The notes: a model not told the origin generated them from the sequence alone. Counted from the first letter of the stretch, positions 10,365 through 24,141 are shown. The stretch: 64,000 bases of DNA from Amphimedon queenslandica (GCF_000090795.2 NW_003546413.1:75927-139926); one strand, 5' to 3'. Numbers and translations: made by a program.

Positions 10365-11471
10365 ATGAGACTGAAGCATTTTGCAATCACATGGTATCAC
10401 TCCTTGGAATCAGCAGATGTAGAGAAGTTCTTTCTGAAGCACTCAGAACAGATCCAGTACTTGATAATGGGAAAGGGAAAGAAAGATGGATTGTGGAATT
10501 GCTACATAGGCTTCCACGAGCAGCAATATGGAAGTATCTTCAAAGATTTGGAGCCCCATGTGAAGTGGATCAATGGAGTGAGAGTGAAGCAGGAGGGAGA
10601 CACGTGGCTCCAGGCAAGAGAAAAATATGTCAATTATTGCAGGTCAGAGAAGAACAACCTGGAAGTAATCCAGCTGGGGGAACCATTCCCATACACCAAC
10701 AAGGAGGACAGACAGGTAAAAGAGTCTGTCTACTCCCAGATCCTGAAGATGGCAAAACAGGGAAGGAGGAGGTCTGAGATTGTGGCACAATTTCCCACAA
10801 TGATCAAGAATGTTGACAAATGCATGCAATATGCACCTAACAGAAAGCCTTATCAAAGGACCAGGATGCTCTATGTTTATGGTCCACCAAAAAAGGGCAA
10901 AACCACATTCATTAATGCAATCATATATTGTCTTGATAAATTTGAGATGGATGTTTATACCAAATTCGGAGGGTATAATCAATATTGGGAAAATTATGAT
11001 GCTCAGCCTGTTGTGAATGTGTCTGATCCAGGTCCATTGGATGCCAAAAGCATGAGCCATTTCAAAGCATGGGTTGATTCTGGGCCTTGCCTACTTGATA
11101 TTAAGTATGGGCATCATCCTATGAGGAGTTGTGTCATTATGGTGACTGCCAATGATTCACCTCATATGGCAACCATCAATTTGCCACACCCTCATGATGA
11201 GGCTTGCATGAGGAGAATGAGACAAGATTGTTGCCTTGAGTTTGAGGGTTTGCCAATGTATGAACAATTAATCAAGTACTTTGGTGATGTGCATGCTTTG
11301 TTTGTGGTTGCCCATCGTGAATTTGGTGTTGACTTTAACATTGAGATGACTGCTTTTGTTAGGGGCTGCATGAAATTCTATTCATTCCTGGGATTGTATC
11401 CATCTCCCTCCCCATCACCTGAGCCAAAAGAAGAGGAAGAAGAACAGGAAGAGCACAACTTCTTTGCCTGA
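10365..11471 (+). CDS. CRESS-virus-type Rep-like protein (HUH-fold remnant plus SF3 helicase)
   Basis: A 368-codon uninterrupted frame from the ATG at 10365. The N-terminal 100 residues follow the order of a CRESS Rep nuclease domain: motif I HFAITWY, then the motif II region (LWNCYIGF) and the motif III region (YVNYCRSEK). However, the HUH histidines are absent and the YxxK lysine is not in place. The C-terminal half matches a superfamily 3 helicase. Walker A is GPPKKGKTT (residues about 180-190), the Walker B region is VVNVSDPGP (acidic pair degraded) and motif C is VTANDSP. A Glu-rich tail closes the protein. In CRESS viruses Rep nicks and joins origin DNA; here the nuclease is probably inactive as written. 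The frame begins within the previous ORF's extended reading region. Confidence 0.75.
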   Translation: MRLKHFAITWYHSLESADVEKFFLKHSEQIQYLIMGKGKKDGLWNCYIGFHEQQYGSIFKDLEPHVKWINGVRVKQEGDTWLQAREKYVNYCRSEKNNLEVIQLGEPFPYTNKEDRQVKESVYSQILKMAKQGRRRSEIVAQFPTMIKNVDKCMQYAPNRKPYQRTRMLYVYGPPKKGKTTFINAIIYCLDKFEMDVYTKFGGYNQYWENYDAQPVVNVSDPGPLDAKSMSHFKAWVDSGPCLLDIKYGHHPMRSCVIMVTANDSPHMATINLPHPHDEACMRRMRQDCCLEFEGLPMYEQLIKYFGDVHALFVVAHREFGVDFNIEMTAFVRGCMKFYSFLGLYPSPSPSPEPKEEEEEQEEHNFFA

Positions 11472-11678
11472 ACTTTGAACATTAAATAAATAAATATATA
11501 TATATATCATATTAATATTGCTGAAGTAGTCAACAATATTCTTAGTCTTGTCTCTGCACCCCCACTACAATTTAAACCCTAATAATAATTTTGAACCTAA
11601 TAATTTAATTAACCCTAATAAATTAAAATTAAATTAAATTTAAAAAAATTAATTTTTGATTTTGTTGATCACGTGCGC

Positions 11679-11985
11679 ATATAGCCCATGCTTGATGTCC
11701 TTATGCTATGTACAAAGTTTGAGTTAATTCCAACTTCAATTCTTTGAGTTATGACCATTAAAAAAACTCCAAATCTCTGAAAAATACCCTGTACTACAGC
11801 CCATACTTTTTTTCCAAAAAATGGCTCCAAAATCACCCCAATTTTTAATTACATTTTCTGATACATATTGATGTCCTTGTGCTATGTACAAAGTTTGAGC
11901 TAATTCCAACTTTACTTTCTTGAGAAATGACCATTCTTTTAAAACTCCAAATCTCTGAAAAATACCCCGCACTATATACATGTAG
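11679..11985 (+). repeat. Satellite units flanking the element on the right
   Basis: The unit resumes at ATATAGCCCATG, then skips to TTGATGTCC, so part of one unit is deleted. One more unit follows, ending near ACCCCGCACTATA. Confidence 0.8.
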
Positions 11986-12192
11986 TATAGCCTATCCCTT
12001 GAATCCAATACAGAAATACCGAAAAGTAAAAATAAACAACACAAATCTTCCTAACAAATGAAAATTTCCTAATCAAATCAATGGTCTATATGTTTTTTTC
12101 ATGATTTCAGTGAAGAGGTGAATCAATATTGAAAGGCAAAAAATATTTTAGCAAAATTATAAAGGAATAGTGTCAGCCTCAAATGTAAACTT

Positions 12193-12358
12193 AAGGCTGG
12201 TGGTTTACAATATTACGCTAGTCCTGACGTTACGTTGACACTGGAATAGAATCTGGTTCTATTCTAGCAGAAGCATGCGTCAAAAGGTCAAATCGCCCAC
12301 GCTTTTGATTAAAAATTGACGGTTCGTTGGCCTAACGTCATATTGTAAACCAGCCTTT
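12193..12358. repeat. MITE, ends AAGGCTGGTTTACAATATgACG-type
   Basis: Left TTAAGGCTGGTGGTTTACAA and right TATTGTAAACCAGCCTTTA are inverted copies with a 3-nt difference. Confidence 0.7.
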
Positions 12359-12608
12359 ACATAGAACATTAACTGCAATGTAAACATTAAAATCAAACAG
12401 TACAAATCATAAAATCTGGCTTCAAATTTCTAAGTAATAGCAATACTAATATTCCAATTATAATTATGAAGTAATAATCAGGGTAGATGATATCATCTCT
12501 TGGTAATTGAAATTACTACGCAATGTACTTGTAATCGCATCAATAATTTCCTGTGGACTTTTTATCATCAATTAAATATTCCCATGTCTGCCAATACAAA
12601 TGGTTATA

Positions 12609-12940
12609 GTACAGTATAGCTGGAAAAATTGGCAGTCTAAAACTTTGGTGGCTTTGCATTAAAATTGCCTAAATATAATATTGGCGGTCTCTTAATTTGG
12701 CGGTTTACTGTCTTGCCTTTTCTTTGCGCACTCTCAGCTCTTCTTGAAGCTCCTCCTTGGAAGTCCTTGCCCACAGTCTTGACTACAATGCTGCCATTTT
12801 GACATTTTTAGTATCACATGCTCATGACGGGATCCGCCCATCATTGCAATTATTATTGACGGTTATGATATTGGTGGTTTTATTTTGAACCGCCCATCTG
12901 CTAAATTTAATTCTCTGCCAAATTTTCCAGCTATACCGTA
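12609..12940. repeat. MITE of the TAC(C/A)GTATAGC family
   Basis: Left TACAGTATAGCTGGAAAAAT and right AATTTTCCAGCTATACCGTA are inverted repeats about 330 bp apart. Confidence 0.75.
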
Positions 12941-13017
12941 TGTCATACCTTGCGGTAATGTAAGAGGTTTGCTCCTTCATATCCACATGATGCTTACTGC
13001 AACCTCTCAGTGGGACA

Positions 13018-16000
13018 TTAAGTATGACCTGGGATCTGTTTTGACTCCATAAAACTCTTGGCACTAAACTGAATAAAAACACAGTTACCACACTGTTCAT
13101 TATCATGTATAAATTTTACGTACTTTTCTATAATGTTAGTAGGAGATTCTTTAACAATGTTACGTGAGACTGAAACAGCTTTGGGCTCTTCTTCCTCATA
13201 ATCACTACTCAAGAAACACTTCCCATTCATTGGAAGAGGAGCCTCAATCATTAGACCAAGTGATTCTGCAATATCTTTAAATGATAAAAGTTGACTTAAA
13301 GTTGAGAGGACGGATAGCTTTAGTGATGATACTAGGGCGGAGATGTGATGTGTTAAGAGCACAGGATAAAAGAGACTTGAAGCTAACAGAGATAAAAGGA
13401 GTGACTCCTGCAACTAAAGAATATAAATACAATACAGAACCATTAAATGCAATACATTATAGAGGACTATTAGAGGTGGGATGAATCTAAAATTATAGCA
13501 TTCAAACATTCTATTGACCAAAACAAACAAATGATCCAATGATTGCACGATGGAATTAGATTATTCTTAATCAATTAGTTTTGTTTAGATTGCTCTAATT
13601 AAATGCAGGACCCTACATGTACAGTGTAATAGCACATCAAATCTTCCCAAATAGGTTATATGTGATTAATTAGTAGGTGCATTGGTAGGTACGGTACATA
13701 TCACACCTACTGACACACCTACTTAGCATATTCGAATGCCTACTGCAATATTTCAAATGTTCTTATTACATTAGAATGCCCCAGCCCTAAATGTCACTAA
13801 TACAATATAATTATTAATTACTTGTTCAGAATAGTCTTTGAAGCAATGAAGTACATGAGGTATATATTGAGATATGGTACTACATCCTTCATCAGTGTGG
13901 AGGAGAGAGCACACTAGTCTCAGTGGTTCATGGGCAGGCTTTCTCTCTTTGTCAGGGATACAAAACCTACCAACCTGACCTTCAGTCATCACACTAAAAG
14001 ATTAAATGCATTAATCTCCAAGCAAAATAATTTCTAGTGCATTTTCTTATCTCTTTTCTTTACATTTTCTTTGCCGTATTGAGGCAAGCAAGAAAGTCTG
14101 AACAAAGAGAAAATATTGGACCATTCCTTTCAGTGAAAGCTAAGTGACACAGTGCAGCCTGAAGCTCTCCATAAGAAAGAGAAATAAATCTAGAAAATAA
14201 TCAAATACATGGAATTATAACCTTTCGTTAAAGACTTCATTATGTGCATGTATCTAAAAACAAAATTGTGTTTTTTTGATGAGTCACATTATACATGTAA
14301 CAGTGAAGGCTATTCTCATACCTAGAGGACAAGAATAGAGTGAAGAGAAGTTTAAGAGATGGGATTTGAGTCTTTGAAGATCTCTGTATAAAAAAATTTA
14401 AACCATAATCACAAAATATAGCACTAGAGCTACTTTTAATCTGTTCAGCAGTGCTTCACAAAGATCGCAATCATCGGCCATCACCACTGCAGAACTAAAA
14501 TGTACACGTAAAAATGAGACAATCTTCTACTAATTACTTATGATTTGAAGAGGCAATGAGAGATAATCCATTTATAACTTCAGACGAGTTTATCTCATTC
14601 ACACATTTGGCCAACATCTCACAATTGTCACCAGTCAATTCTCTATATATATGCACTTGTACATGAAATGAAAGTGCTTAACGACAATAAGCTTACATTT
14701 GTGCTCGCTTGGAAATGACAAATGGAAGGAAAGAGGAAACTAGTTCTCCTTCATTAAAGAGAAGGAGGTTCAAGAAAATGGACAGTTCTGATCCAGGAAG
14801 CTAAGAGTATGATAAAATTAATCACAAAACCCAGTTAGGCCATTCCAATTACATTCATTGTTTCCATTATCTGCCAAATCAATGACTCATTCTTTCCTTA
14901 TCATACACATTACTAATGAAACTGCCTGCCTATACCATATAAGTGGTTTTTTTTCCGAGGGAATAATTTTCACAAAATCTACTAAATCCCCAATTTGCAG
15001 ATATTAGTTTCACAAATTCTACCACATGCCATTTGGGTACAATATTAAATTGATTTTTTGTGGATTTTATTTTCACAAATCAGGAAGGAATCCACAAAAT
15101 TTGTATCTCTAATAAAAACCACTTATACGGTATCATCCCTTTTCTGTTACATAAAGGATATTATAAATGTAATTGGAGTGGCCTTGACACAAAATATTTT
15201 CTTTAGTTTAAAAAATGAAATGACTGGTTTTATTTATAATAGTTAAGTGGCGGTATTAAGTTAACCTCATGAGGTTGACAAGAAGCATCCTGATCTGTCA
15301 GTAGCAATGAAGCTACAGTGGATCCATCATCAGTTTTTAAATCAACAGAATAACTGATTGTAGTAGGGAATGGAGGAGAGCAGAAGGAAGGGTCACTGTC
15401 CACTATCTAATATTAATAATTAGTATAATAAGTATATGGGCTTTGTTATACATGTACCTTCATTCTAATGAGCTGTGAATTAATAAGCTCCCACATGTCC
15501 TCATGGGCATCTTCATTAAACTCTATTCATTAAATAAAAAGAAAATATTCATTATTATACACATATGTAGTTGGTAATTTCACTAACCTATGCCCTCAGG
15601 ATTGTTTAAAGAGCAACAAATGGCTTGAAATGGCAACTAAAAATAACAAAATAAAAATCATTTAGATTTAAGTTATCCATCTTCTAGTCAGCATTGTTAA
15701 AGGTAACTCTGTGGTAGTGTTTTATTTCAGGAAAAGCTCCTTTAACAAGTTTGCCTAGTGGATGGCAAGCTTTACTATAAACTTCAAATCAAGGCATTTA
15801 CATTTGTGCAGGCACTTTGGGACAAAAACTTATTTTAATGCAATGATCCTGTCAAATGTTTTAATAGAAGTGCTATCGTATACATGTATGTATGAACATT
15901 GTAACGACAGGTATATAATATTTTACACACACACTCTCTCTCACACAGTCTCACTTGTAATAGGGTTCTGTCAATAGGTTGAACTGATTTCTCACTGACC

Positions 16001-19000
16001 CACTCACAGTCACCATAATCAGCAAAGAAACACAAGTACTCATAGACAGACCCTCTTCCTTCTCCTCTCTCTACATCTCTCTCTTCATATCTCTTCTCCA
16101 TTACAACACCACGATACCACCTACACATACATGTACATGTATACAATTATCATATAGTAAACATATACTTGTCATCAAAAGGGAATTTAGCAGCACAAAC
16201 TACACCAACTTCCACTGGTGGTACCGAACAAAGTGAGCGTAATAGAGACTGGCAGGGTGTATTGCTGTTAAGTCTGTCAGATATATCTTTTAAACTATAA
16301 GGAACAGGCATTAATTAAACACTATTTCCCTATTATAATTAATATCAATGTTACTTGTTTTCTGCTGATGATAATTGGATATAAAAGTGATTTAAGGATT
16401 CAATGGCAGTTAGTTTAACTTGCAATTCTGGACTATTATTGGGTGGAGTTTCAGTGCTATAGTAAATGAGAAAAAAAGTGATAAGTAAAAGAGAAAAACA
16501 GAGAAGGAAAAAGAATAATGAAACAGGATACAAGATGATTCATAGCAAGGAATTCATAAAGGTGTTTGGTGGCTCTGTAAAGGAATCACCATTATAAAAT
16601 CCACCATTTTGTTTCAATCCAATAACAAGTGACACAAAACTGCTAATACCAGATAGCGCAAAATTTTTGAAGGCTGTAAATTTCACAAATTCGCTTTAAA
16701 ATCTATTTTGCAGATTTAATTTTCGCGAATTTATCTTGCACTGTAAAAATTTGATTTTCATGGAATTAGTTTTGCAAATCTTCAAAGAAACAGAAATTAA
16801 TTCGGGAAATTTACAGCCCTTGAAAATTTTGCACTATACGGCATTTACTTTCCACAGACAAATTTGCCAAACATTAATATTAGTAACTAATAATTATAAA
16901 AATGTCCTTTATCTGATATTAAAGCAATACACAATCATAATTAAAAAAAAATTATTTTAACTTACACCATATCTCTAAATAATAGATATGGTTGAGAGTC
17001 TTGGCTATTATCTACTAAACAATTTTTTAGCATATTAATATGATCAGTATTCTTGAGTGATATTCCTTCTTTGATGAATCGTCTTTCAGGTCGATCAATA
17101 GCTGTGACCACACCCATACTAAGTAACTCCAATCGTTCCTCCACTGGGTCAAGCCATATTGAGCTTTGGAGTGAAAAGGTTATTCCTCCGGTTAGGGTGT
17201 GGCCTAGGAGCATATCTGTAGCAGTGCCAACAGACTAAAAGAAGAACAGAAATAACATAATTTATAATTCTCTGTTTAAACTGCTGTGCTATAGTGATGG
17301 GTCATATATCAATATATTTTGTTGAAATAACAGCCACTGAGGAAATTAAAAATGCTACACCAATACATGTCAAATCGTTAATAAACTGGTATACATCAAT
17401 ATTGACACAGTTTCAATTGTGACCATATCCATGGAGTCATGCCCCTAGTCTCCACACATTTTACTCTGATAACTTATCAGAAAAATTTCATTATACTAAA
17501 TGGGTGACACGAGTGTATTAATTGATACTGTAAACTATCATTTACATTGATGATATAGCATTATTGAAGGCAACTTTATAGCAATTATTTCGATGTACAT
17601 GTATGTGCTTTATATGTTTATGTTAAAGATAAATTTCCTGCTATTGCATCACTTACTGGTGGGGGCCAGTCAGTGTCGTTATCTGGTGGGATGAGGCCAC
17701 ACAAAAATGCTTCAATAACAAGTGGAGGAGTCTCCAAAAAGGAAAGGGGCAGAGTGTAGAGCTGATTAACATCAACAATGCACTCCTCACCAGTATCAAC
17801 CAGTCTGACCTGTATATGAAACCAGTTTGACGTGTTATAATAATTATCATTGCCATACTTTGGCTTTCTCTTTATGATGAAAGTAGAGACCAAGAGGCTG
17901 TGAGAAATCCAGGACTAAAGCCCTATAGTAGGTACCACTGACTGAATTAAGACATAGGTAGTCACCAACTGATGGTTGGCCACACAGCATACGATTATTG
18001 GGTTCACTGTAATAAAAGCCAAGATCCATTGAGATCTGAGATAGAGTGAGGGTAGGTGGCCTGTATGGGGTCTGGCCACGATGGAGAGGGGTGTGGTCAA
18101 TGATCTGAACCCAGAGGTGACAGGGTGAAGTGACAGTTTTAACAAGAACCTTATGAGAAATGAAATGATGATTTAAATCATTTCTATCTCTTCTTTTGTC
18201 TCCCTCTCTCTTTCTCTCACACACTCTACCTTTCTCTCCTTCCCCCTCCCTCTCCCTCCCTCCCTCCTTCCTCTCCCTCCCTCCCTCCTTCCCCCTCTCT
18301 CTCATCACCTTTACTACTCCATCAGTAGGAACTAAAGCTGGTGAAAGCTTGCTTGGTCTGATGTCAGATAGTTCCTCAAACGAATGAACATGAATACAAT
18401 CAGCTTTACTAGAAACACAATAAACCAAACACTCACTAAAAATAGTTAAAAATAAACACATCACTCACCGACAGTTTCCGTAACACTTAATCTGATGACA
18501 CACGCCCCATAATGGATTGTTCCTACGAATCTCATTCTGTCTCTTTGTTCCCATGGCCACTAGCTGAGGAGGAGGTTCAGTTTGAAGCCGCTCACAAAAT
18601 TTTAAAATGGCGTGACTCTGATTGAAGCATTGGAGGGTTAATAAAATTGATAGAGAAGGAGTGGAGTGAGAGCTGAGAGATGGTAGGAGGATGGAGAGAC
18701 GTCTTTTGAATGTAGATTTGTTGGTTGGTAGAGAGTAACTGATGAGATGAGTAATGAGAGGAATAGTACCAGTTGATAATAGTTCAGTAAGGAAAGAGTC
18801 AAGAACAACTAAATAAATAAATAAATGTATACAAAGGCATAACAGTATCATACCAAATTCGTTTTTATCAGGGTTTTCCATAAAGCATGCTAAGTGAGCT
18901 AAAAGCATGCTTTAATATAGAGTAACTTTAAAACTGATTAAATATCCAATTTTGATAGCAAGCTTTCTACACAACATCAGTGCATGTTATAGTACAGAGA

Positions 19001-22000
19001 CTTTGACCAGATTTTTGAGCAGCTTTGTAATGTAAATTCTCTGGTAGCATCAATGTAGCAAATTCTATTTTACATGTATTCTATACAATTTTGGCTTGCT
19101 ACAAAAAAAACTACCTAAGTTTTTAATCAAGGCAAATCAGGCAATACAGGACGGCTTACATGTACATGTACATTAAAACATGTATCTATCATAATCTTGT
19201 TTGATGACTTATCATTAGCTAAATGTACATGCATATTCCATGGTCTAAATGTACATATAAAAGATTAATGATAGTAGCTGAAAATAAAGTGATTTGAAGT
19301 CTGTTTGCTTTGTCATTCTGAACCTAGTTGAAACACTGGTACATGACAATAACAGAGTCTAGTTACAGTTCTAAAAAACAAATCTGGTTTCATTTAACAC
19401 TCTTTCTAGTTTCTACTAGCCAGTAATGTAGAACACAGTCAACACACTTTACATATGATCAAAGCTCCATTTTTTAGTTCTGTTTTTGTGAAGCAGTATG
19501 CCTATACAGTACATGTACAATAGCACATAATAGACAGTTCAAACCAAAACAAAAATAATATGTTTATCATAAAACAGTTACAGTTGTGGCTAGGCTGTGG
19601 GGGAAGTGTTGCTAGAATGTACATGTACTTTACCAGTGACACTTCTGAATGAGTGAGTATTGTCCTCCTTTCTCCAGATATTAACTTGAAAAGAATACAA
19701 ACTAAACACCTATTAAAGAGAAGAGAGGAGAAAATTAGTAATTTTTACAAGTAGGGCAGAAGTGAAATAGGAAGAAAGAGAAAGTGTTAATGAGGAGAAG
19801 GAGAGAAAGAGAGAAGGGTGTATACAGTATTATAAGATGATTTATTGGCCGGAGTAATATTTGGCGAATTTGCCTGTTAAAAGAAATTGGCGGATTTTAT
19901 ATTAGCAGTTTTGTGCCACGTGCCATTGAGCATGCTCAGATTGAAACAAAATGGCAGATTTTATATTGGTGATTTCCTCATAAAGTCACCAATTGCCAAT
20001 ATTAATTCCCAGCCAATAACGGTATTTATTAAAGTCTATTAAATTTATTAAAGTACGGTATTTCGTTAAAGTCTAACTTGTAGAATTTTTTGTGCTTCAT
20101 TCTCATTGCTCACACAGATTACATTAGGCCCTGATTGAGATGAAGCTTTCAATACTGATAACAACTTCTTGTGTACGTCATCAACTTCACAAAACAAAAC
20201 ATTCTAAAATTAAAAAAGACAAATAAAACAATATTTCACCTTCTCTATTTCACTCTCTATCCTTCCATTTTTTCCCTTTTTCGTACCATCTTAACTTTCT
20301 TCATGGCCAGGACTTCAATGATGTCTGTCATTACAGTAACAGGAGCCTTGGAATATCTCAAAAAATTATTGAAATTATTTTTAGAGTAGGTGGAAGAGCA
20401 GGCAACCAATTGTAGTGGAATCTTTGTCTGCTTTCCTTTTGCTATGCAGCAAGAGAGCAGATCATTCATTTCTGATGGGAACTTGTCAAATAGACAAAGA
20501 TCATCAAGAACCTATAAAGAATGACACAAAACAATTAAAAATAAATAAAATATGAAATCAAGTAAATTTAAATTATTGTTAAGCATAGGAACAATATAAA
20601 ATAATTATTCACCAATTTATTTATTATGAATATTATAAATACTATTTTTCTTCTTACTATTATTAAAAATGTTATTGTTGTTTTTGGTGTTATTGGTTAT
20701 TAAGAAACAAATTTAAATTTACTACAATAAATTAATTACATTAATTATCAATACTTACTAAATGACGTGTTGATCTAAATGCTATTATTTCTCTTTTCAC
20801 AAGACGAGTCAATGCTGGGGGTGTCGCCACTAAAATATCAACTCCATTTAAAATCTGAATATGAGCATCTGATTCAACAGTAGCAAAAAGAAATGAGGTT
20901 CTAAGATGATTGAACAAGAAAAGGAAAAAAAGAGAAAGAGAAAAGGAGAATTAAGAATCAAAAAATAAAATATTTAAATAATAATATGTCTTAGTAGTCA
21001 GTACCTAAATCTCTTGGCAGCATCAAACCAGGTGAGAATAGTTTTTGCTTGGTCGGTGATATTCCACGTCTTATAGCTATCATCAGCCACCACTATTATC
21101 TCAGGCTACACAAAATAATAAAGAACATCAGAAATAAAGAGCAGAGGACTTTTAAAAGAATTTAAAGGGACATTGGGGAGTAAGAAGTAACGATTAACAA
21201 TCAATGAAGCTTAAGAATAATAATCATAGCAACAAGAAATTAAAGTGATCACAAAAGAGAGGCATAACCAGTTAGCCATCATGTTAAACAAGCCTATTGT
21301 GTTCACTAGCTTCTATTAGGTGAGCCAGCACAGTTTGGTAGAAATATTCTGAACTAAACTATAGGCAAAGATAATTTGCATAGCAGGGGCCAGCTCGACC
21401 CAGCTCTATAAATTCACAGACTTAATGTCAATACACAAGACAAAATTGTTTAATGAGGAGCTATTTTCCCAAAGCAAAGGAATTTGCTACATTTAATGAC
21501 ATTAATGACATGTAGGTAATATATGGACATGTTATTGTTTTTTTTTATAATAGCCACACGTAAGCCCCAACTTTCAATTTCTAATCAAATTGTTTCATTC
21601 AAAATAAACAACATTTTTGTAATTTTACAGTCACTGTTAAGCTCCCCCAACTTCCAATTTGATGCGAAAACACATAAATGGCGCATAAATGTACATGTAC
21701 ATGCCCATACAAATAATGGACAAACGCCTCATAGGCGGTGTTTTTCTGTTTAAACATACTCGTGGTGACATAGTTAGTACAAGTGGGTAATTTTTGCATG
21801 GCTTCCAGGTAGGGTCTCCATAACATTTGGAAGCCTCAAACACCATTCAAGAGTAGTTTAATAACAAAATTATATTCTTCAATGTTGTACCTCATAACTA
21901 TTCTTCTCTTCCTTCTCTCTCTTACAAGAGAGTGATAGGAGTGGTAGGAGGTAGCTCAGTGTCTTTCCCGAGTGATGAGGTGAACAGAGTATGGTATCAT

Positions 22001-22573
22001 TGCCATTCCACACGTAATACCATCCATTGGACTGAACTGAAGTAGGGGACCGGAACCCTCTCTCTTGTAATTCCTGGATTTAAAATATAAAAGAAATAAA
22101 AATATTAAAGAAGTGAACAGTACATCTCAAATTAATTAACATTTAAATTTTTGTGAAATACATGTACAAGTACTGTAAATCCTTAAATAGTAGCCGCATT
22201 CGAATAAACGCCGGGGTAGCAATACAATTTAACTATAAATACACAACACTCGCCCAGGAGTGACTTGGTAGTCTAGTGGATAATGCTCGAAGTTCCAGAA
22301 GTCAAAAGCATGAGCTCACGGGTTCAAACGCTCTGGGCCCAAGTTTTTTTATTTTTATATATTTTTTCAAGGTTCAAATACCATTTTAGGAAATAGACGC
22401 CCGGGCTTTTATTTAAGGAAATACAGTACATGTATTTTTATTAGATGATTACTTTGCATATTGAAGTATTGAAAGGAGTTTCTTCCAAGGAAGACCAAAT
22501 GACATGTTCATTATGTGCACCATCAATATATACTTTAGAAGCTGACCTAGGACTATGAGGCTGATAAAAAGAA

Positions 22574-22625
<52 letters not shown>

Positions 22626-24091
22626 CAGAGAGAGAGAGAGAGAAGAGAAAGGATAAAAGCAAATAATTTATTGTATTAGCTAACGTAGTAACGTACAATC
22701 TTGAGAGTATTCATATACATGTAGGTGCTAGCTTGTGGTGATGTCATCTCTAGTGGATAGTTTGGTGACTCAATATAAAGAGGGGGCGGAGAGGAACAAG
22801 GAGAAGGAGTTAAGACAATCTCTTCATTAGTTTGAATTCTATGTTGAATTGTAAAGTCTTCATCCTCTCCTTCCTCGATATGAAGGAGACCTCTTCTCTT
22901 TAGCATGTCATTGATACTCACCTTTGGACAAAAAGTTTAAAAGAAATAATATCTGCAATCTATATCATACATAGATCAAAATATAAGATTTAACAACCCA
23001 TCAAATTTTAACAAAGAATACATTCTACACATATAATAACATAAACTTCTTAGTTAAACTAGCCATACAAATAATTTTAGACCAACAAAACTAACATGCA
23101 CACTGTCACTAGGCAACATGTTGATAGCAAAATTTATGGTTACTCTGATCTTGGTATCCAGGTATAGACAGAATCTGTTGAACAAGCAACTTACACCATC
23201 AAAATCACCACAAATGATGCTAGCAACATGTTCCCTAGTGTATTGTTGGGTACAGCCAGGGCCACCTGTCAATATCAATTAGGTATGATGAATGAGGTGA
23301 GATCTAACTACACAAGACTACATACTGTGCATGTACATTTAACTAACGTCAAGTCCTTCGTTGAATAAATGTATCGTCCCATCATCATTCACGATCCCTT
23401 TAGTCAGATATCCCCAGCTGTCATTTGTTAAAGACAATAGGTCGAATATATCTTCAACAAACTCTGACCAAGGCTTCTCTTCAGTGGGATTAACAGGAGA
23501 GGCAGTGAGAGGGTGTAGCTGGTACTTCATTATAAGAGGAGGCTCTATAGAGATGCTTGATGACTGCAAGCTAACTAGCCTAATGAGAATTACAGAGACA
23601 AAACATTTAAGACGTCACACCATTTAAGACATCACACAATTTAATTCCACAAATTGATTTCACTGTATAGCGCTTTAATTTAGTGGAGTTTTATTTTGGC
23701 AATTGGTGGTTTGCAAGCAGAATCGTCAATATAAAAACCGCCAATCATTAATGCACATGCTCAGTCATGCACCACACAAAAAATCGCCAAATTAAAAACT
23801 GCCAATTACAATTTTACAGCAAAATCACCAAAACAAAGCGCCGCCGAAATAAAGTGCTATACGGTATTATTTTGTGAATTTGTGTCATTTGCCATCTCAT
23901 AGTGAGGTTTGTGGGTTTTACAAGTACTTTATTAATCTAAAGAGCCATGAAATCAACTAAACTTAAAGCCCTTTGAGAATTATGTGCATATGGTGATGTC
24001 AGTACAAAATGTAATATTCTATCTCTCTCTCTCTTTTCTTACTCAGCAAGCGGAAAAGTAACAATGGCTCCATGATCCAGAAGTAAAACCC

Positions 24092-24141
<50 letters not shown>

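Larger units (their letters stand above)
9431..11678. mobile_element. TIR-bounded element carrying a CRESS-type Rep-like gene
   Basis: Left end GCGCACGTGATCAACAAAAT (9431) and right end ATTTTGTTGATCACGTGCGC (to 11678) are perfect inverted repeats that continue imperfectly to about 45 bp. Inside are a TATA box, an upstream ORF of unknown function and a Rep-like ORF, both on +, then an AT-rich tail with AATAAA. It sits inside the satellite. A clean target duplication is not obvious, and the right flank resumes in a satellite unit with an internal deletion. The element may be an endogenised circular ssDNA virus-like genome or a transposon lineage that uses a viral-type Rep. Confidence 0.8.
11986..13017. 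other. Non-coding stretch downstream of TDRD12
   Basis: No supported exon. It contains two TIR repeats (12193-12358 and 12609-12940) in AT-rich DNA. Confidence 0.6.

Noticed and set aside
10361-10777. Extension of the second upstream frame across the Rep-like start
   Set aside because: Beyond about 10360 it overlaps the Rep frame and reads as low-quality overprint. I do not count it as protein.
10644-11060. 138-codon minus-strand frame opposite the Rep-like gene
   Set aside because: It is a shadow of the coding strand, with no motifs and no start context.
12721-12800. Possible p23 first exon on the minus strand (TTCTTTGCGCACTC region)
   Set aside because: The frame has a stop after a few codons and lies within a MITE.
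17847-18464. 205-codon minus-strand frame taken as one exon
   Set aside because: Its middle is the polypyrimidine intron tract. Two TDRD12 exons flank it.
22441-22698. Frame with a long Ser-Leu run on the minus strand
   Set aside because: The run is the (GA)n microsatellite. Only the short TDRD12 exon next to it is real.
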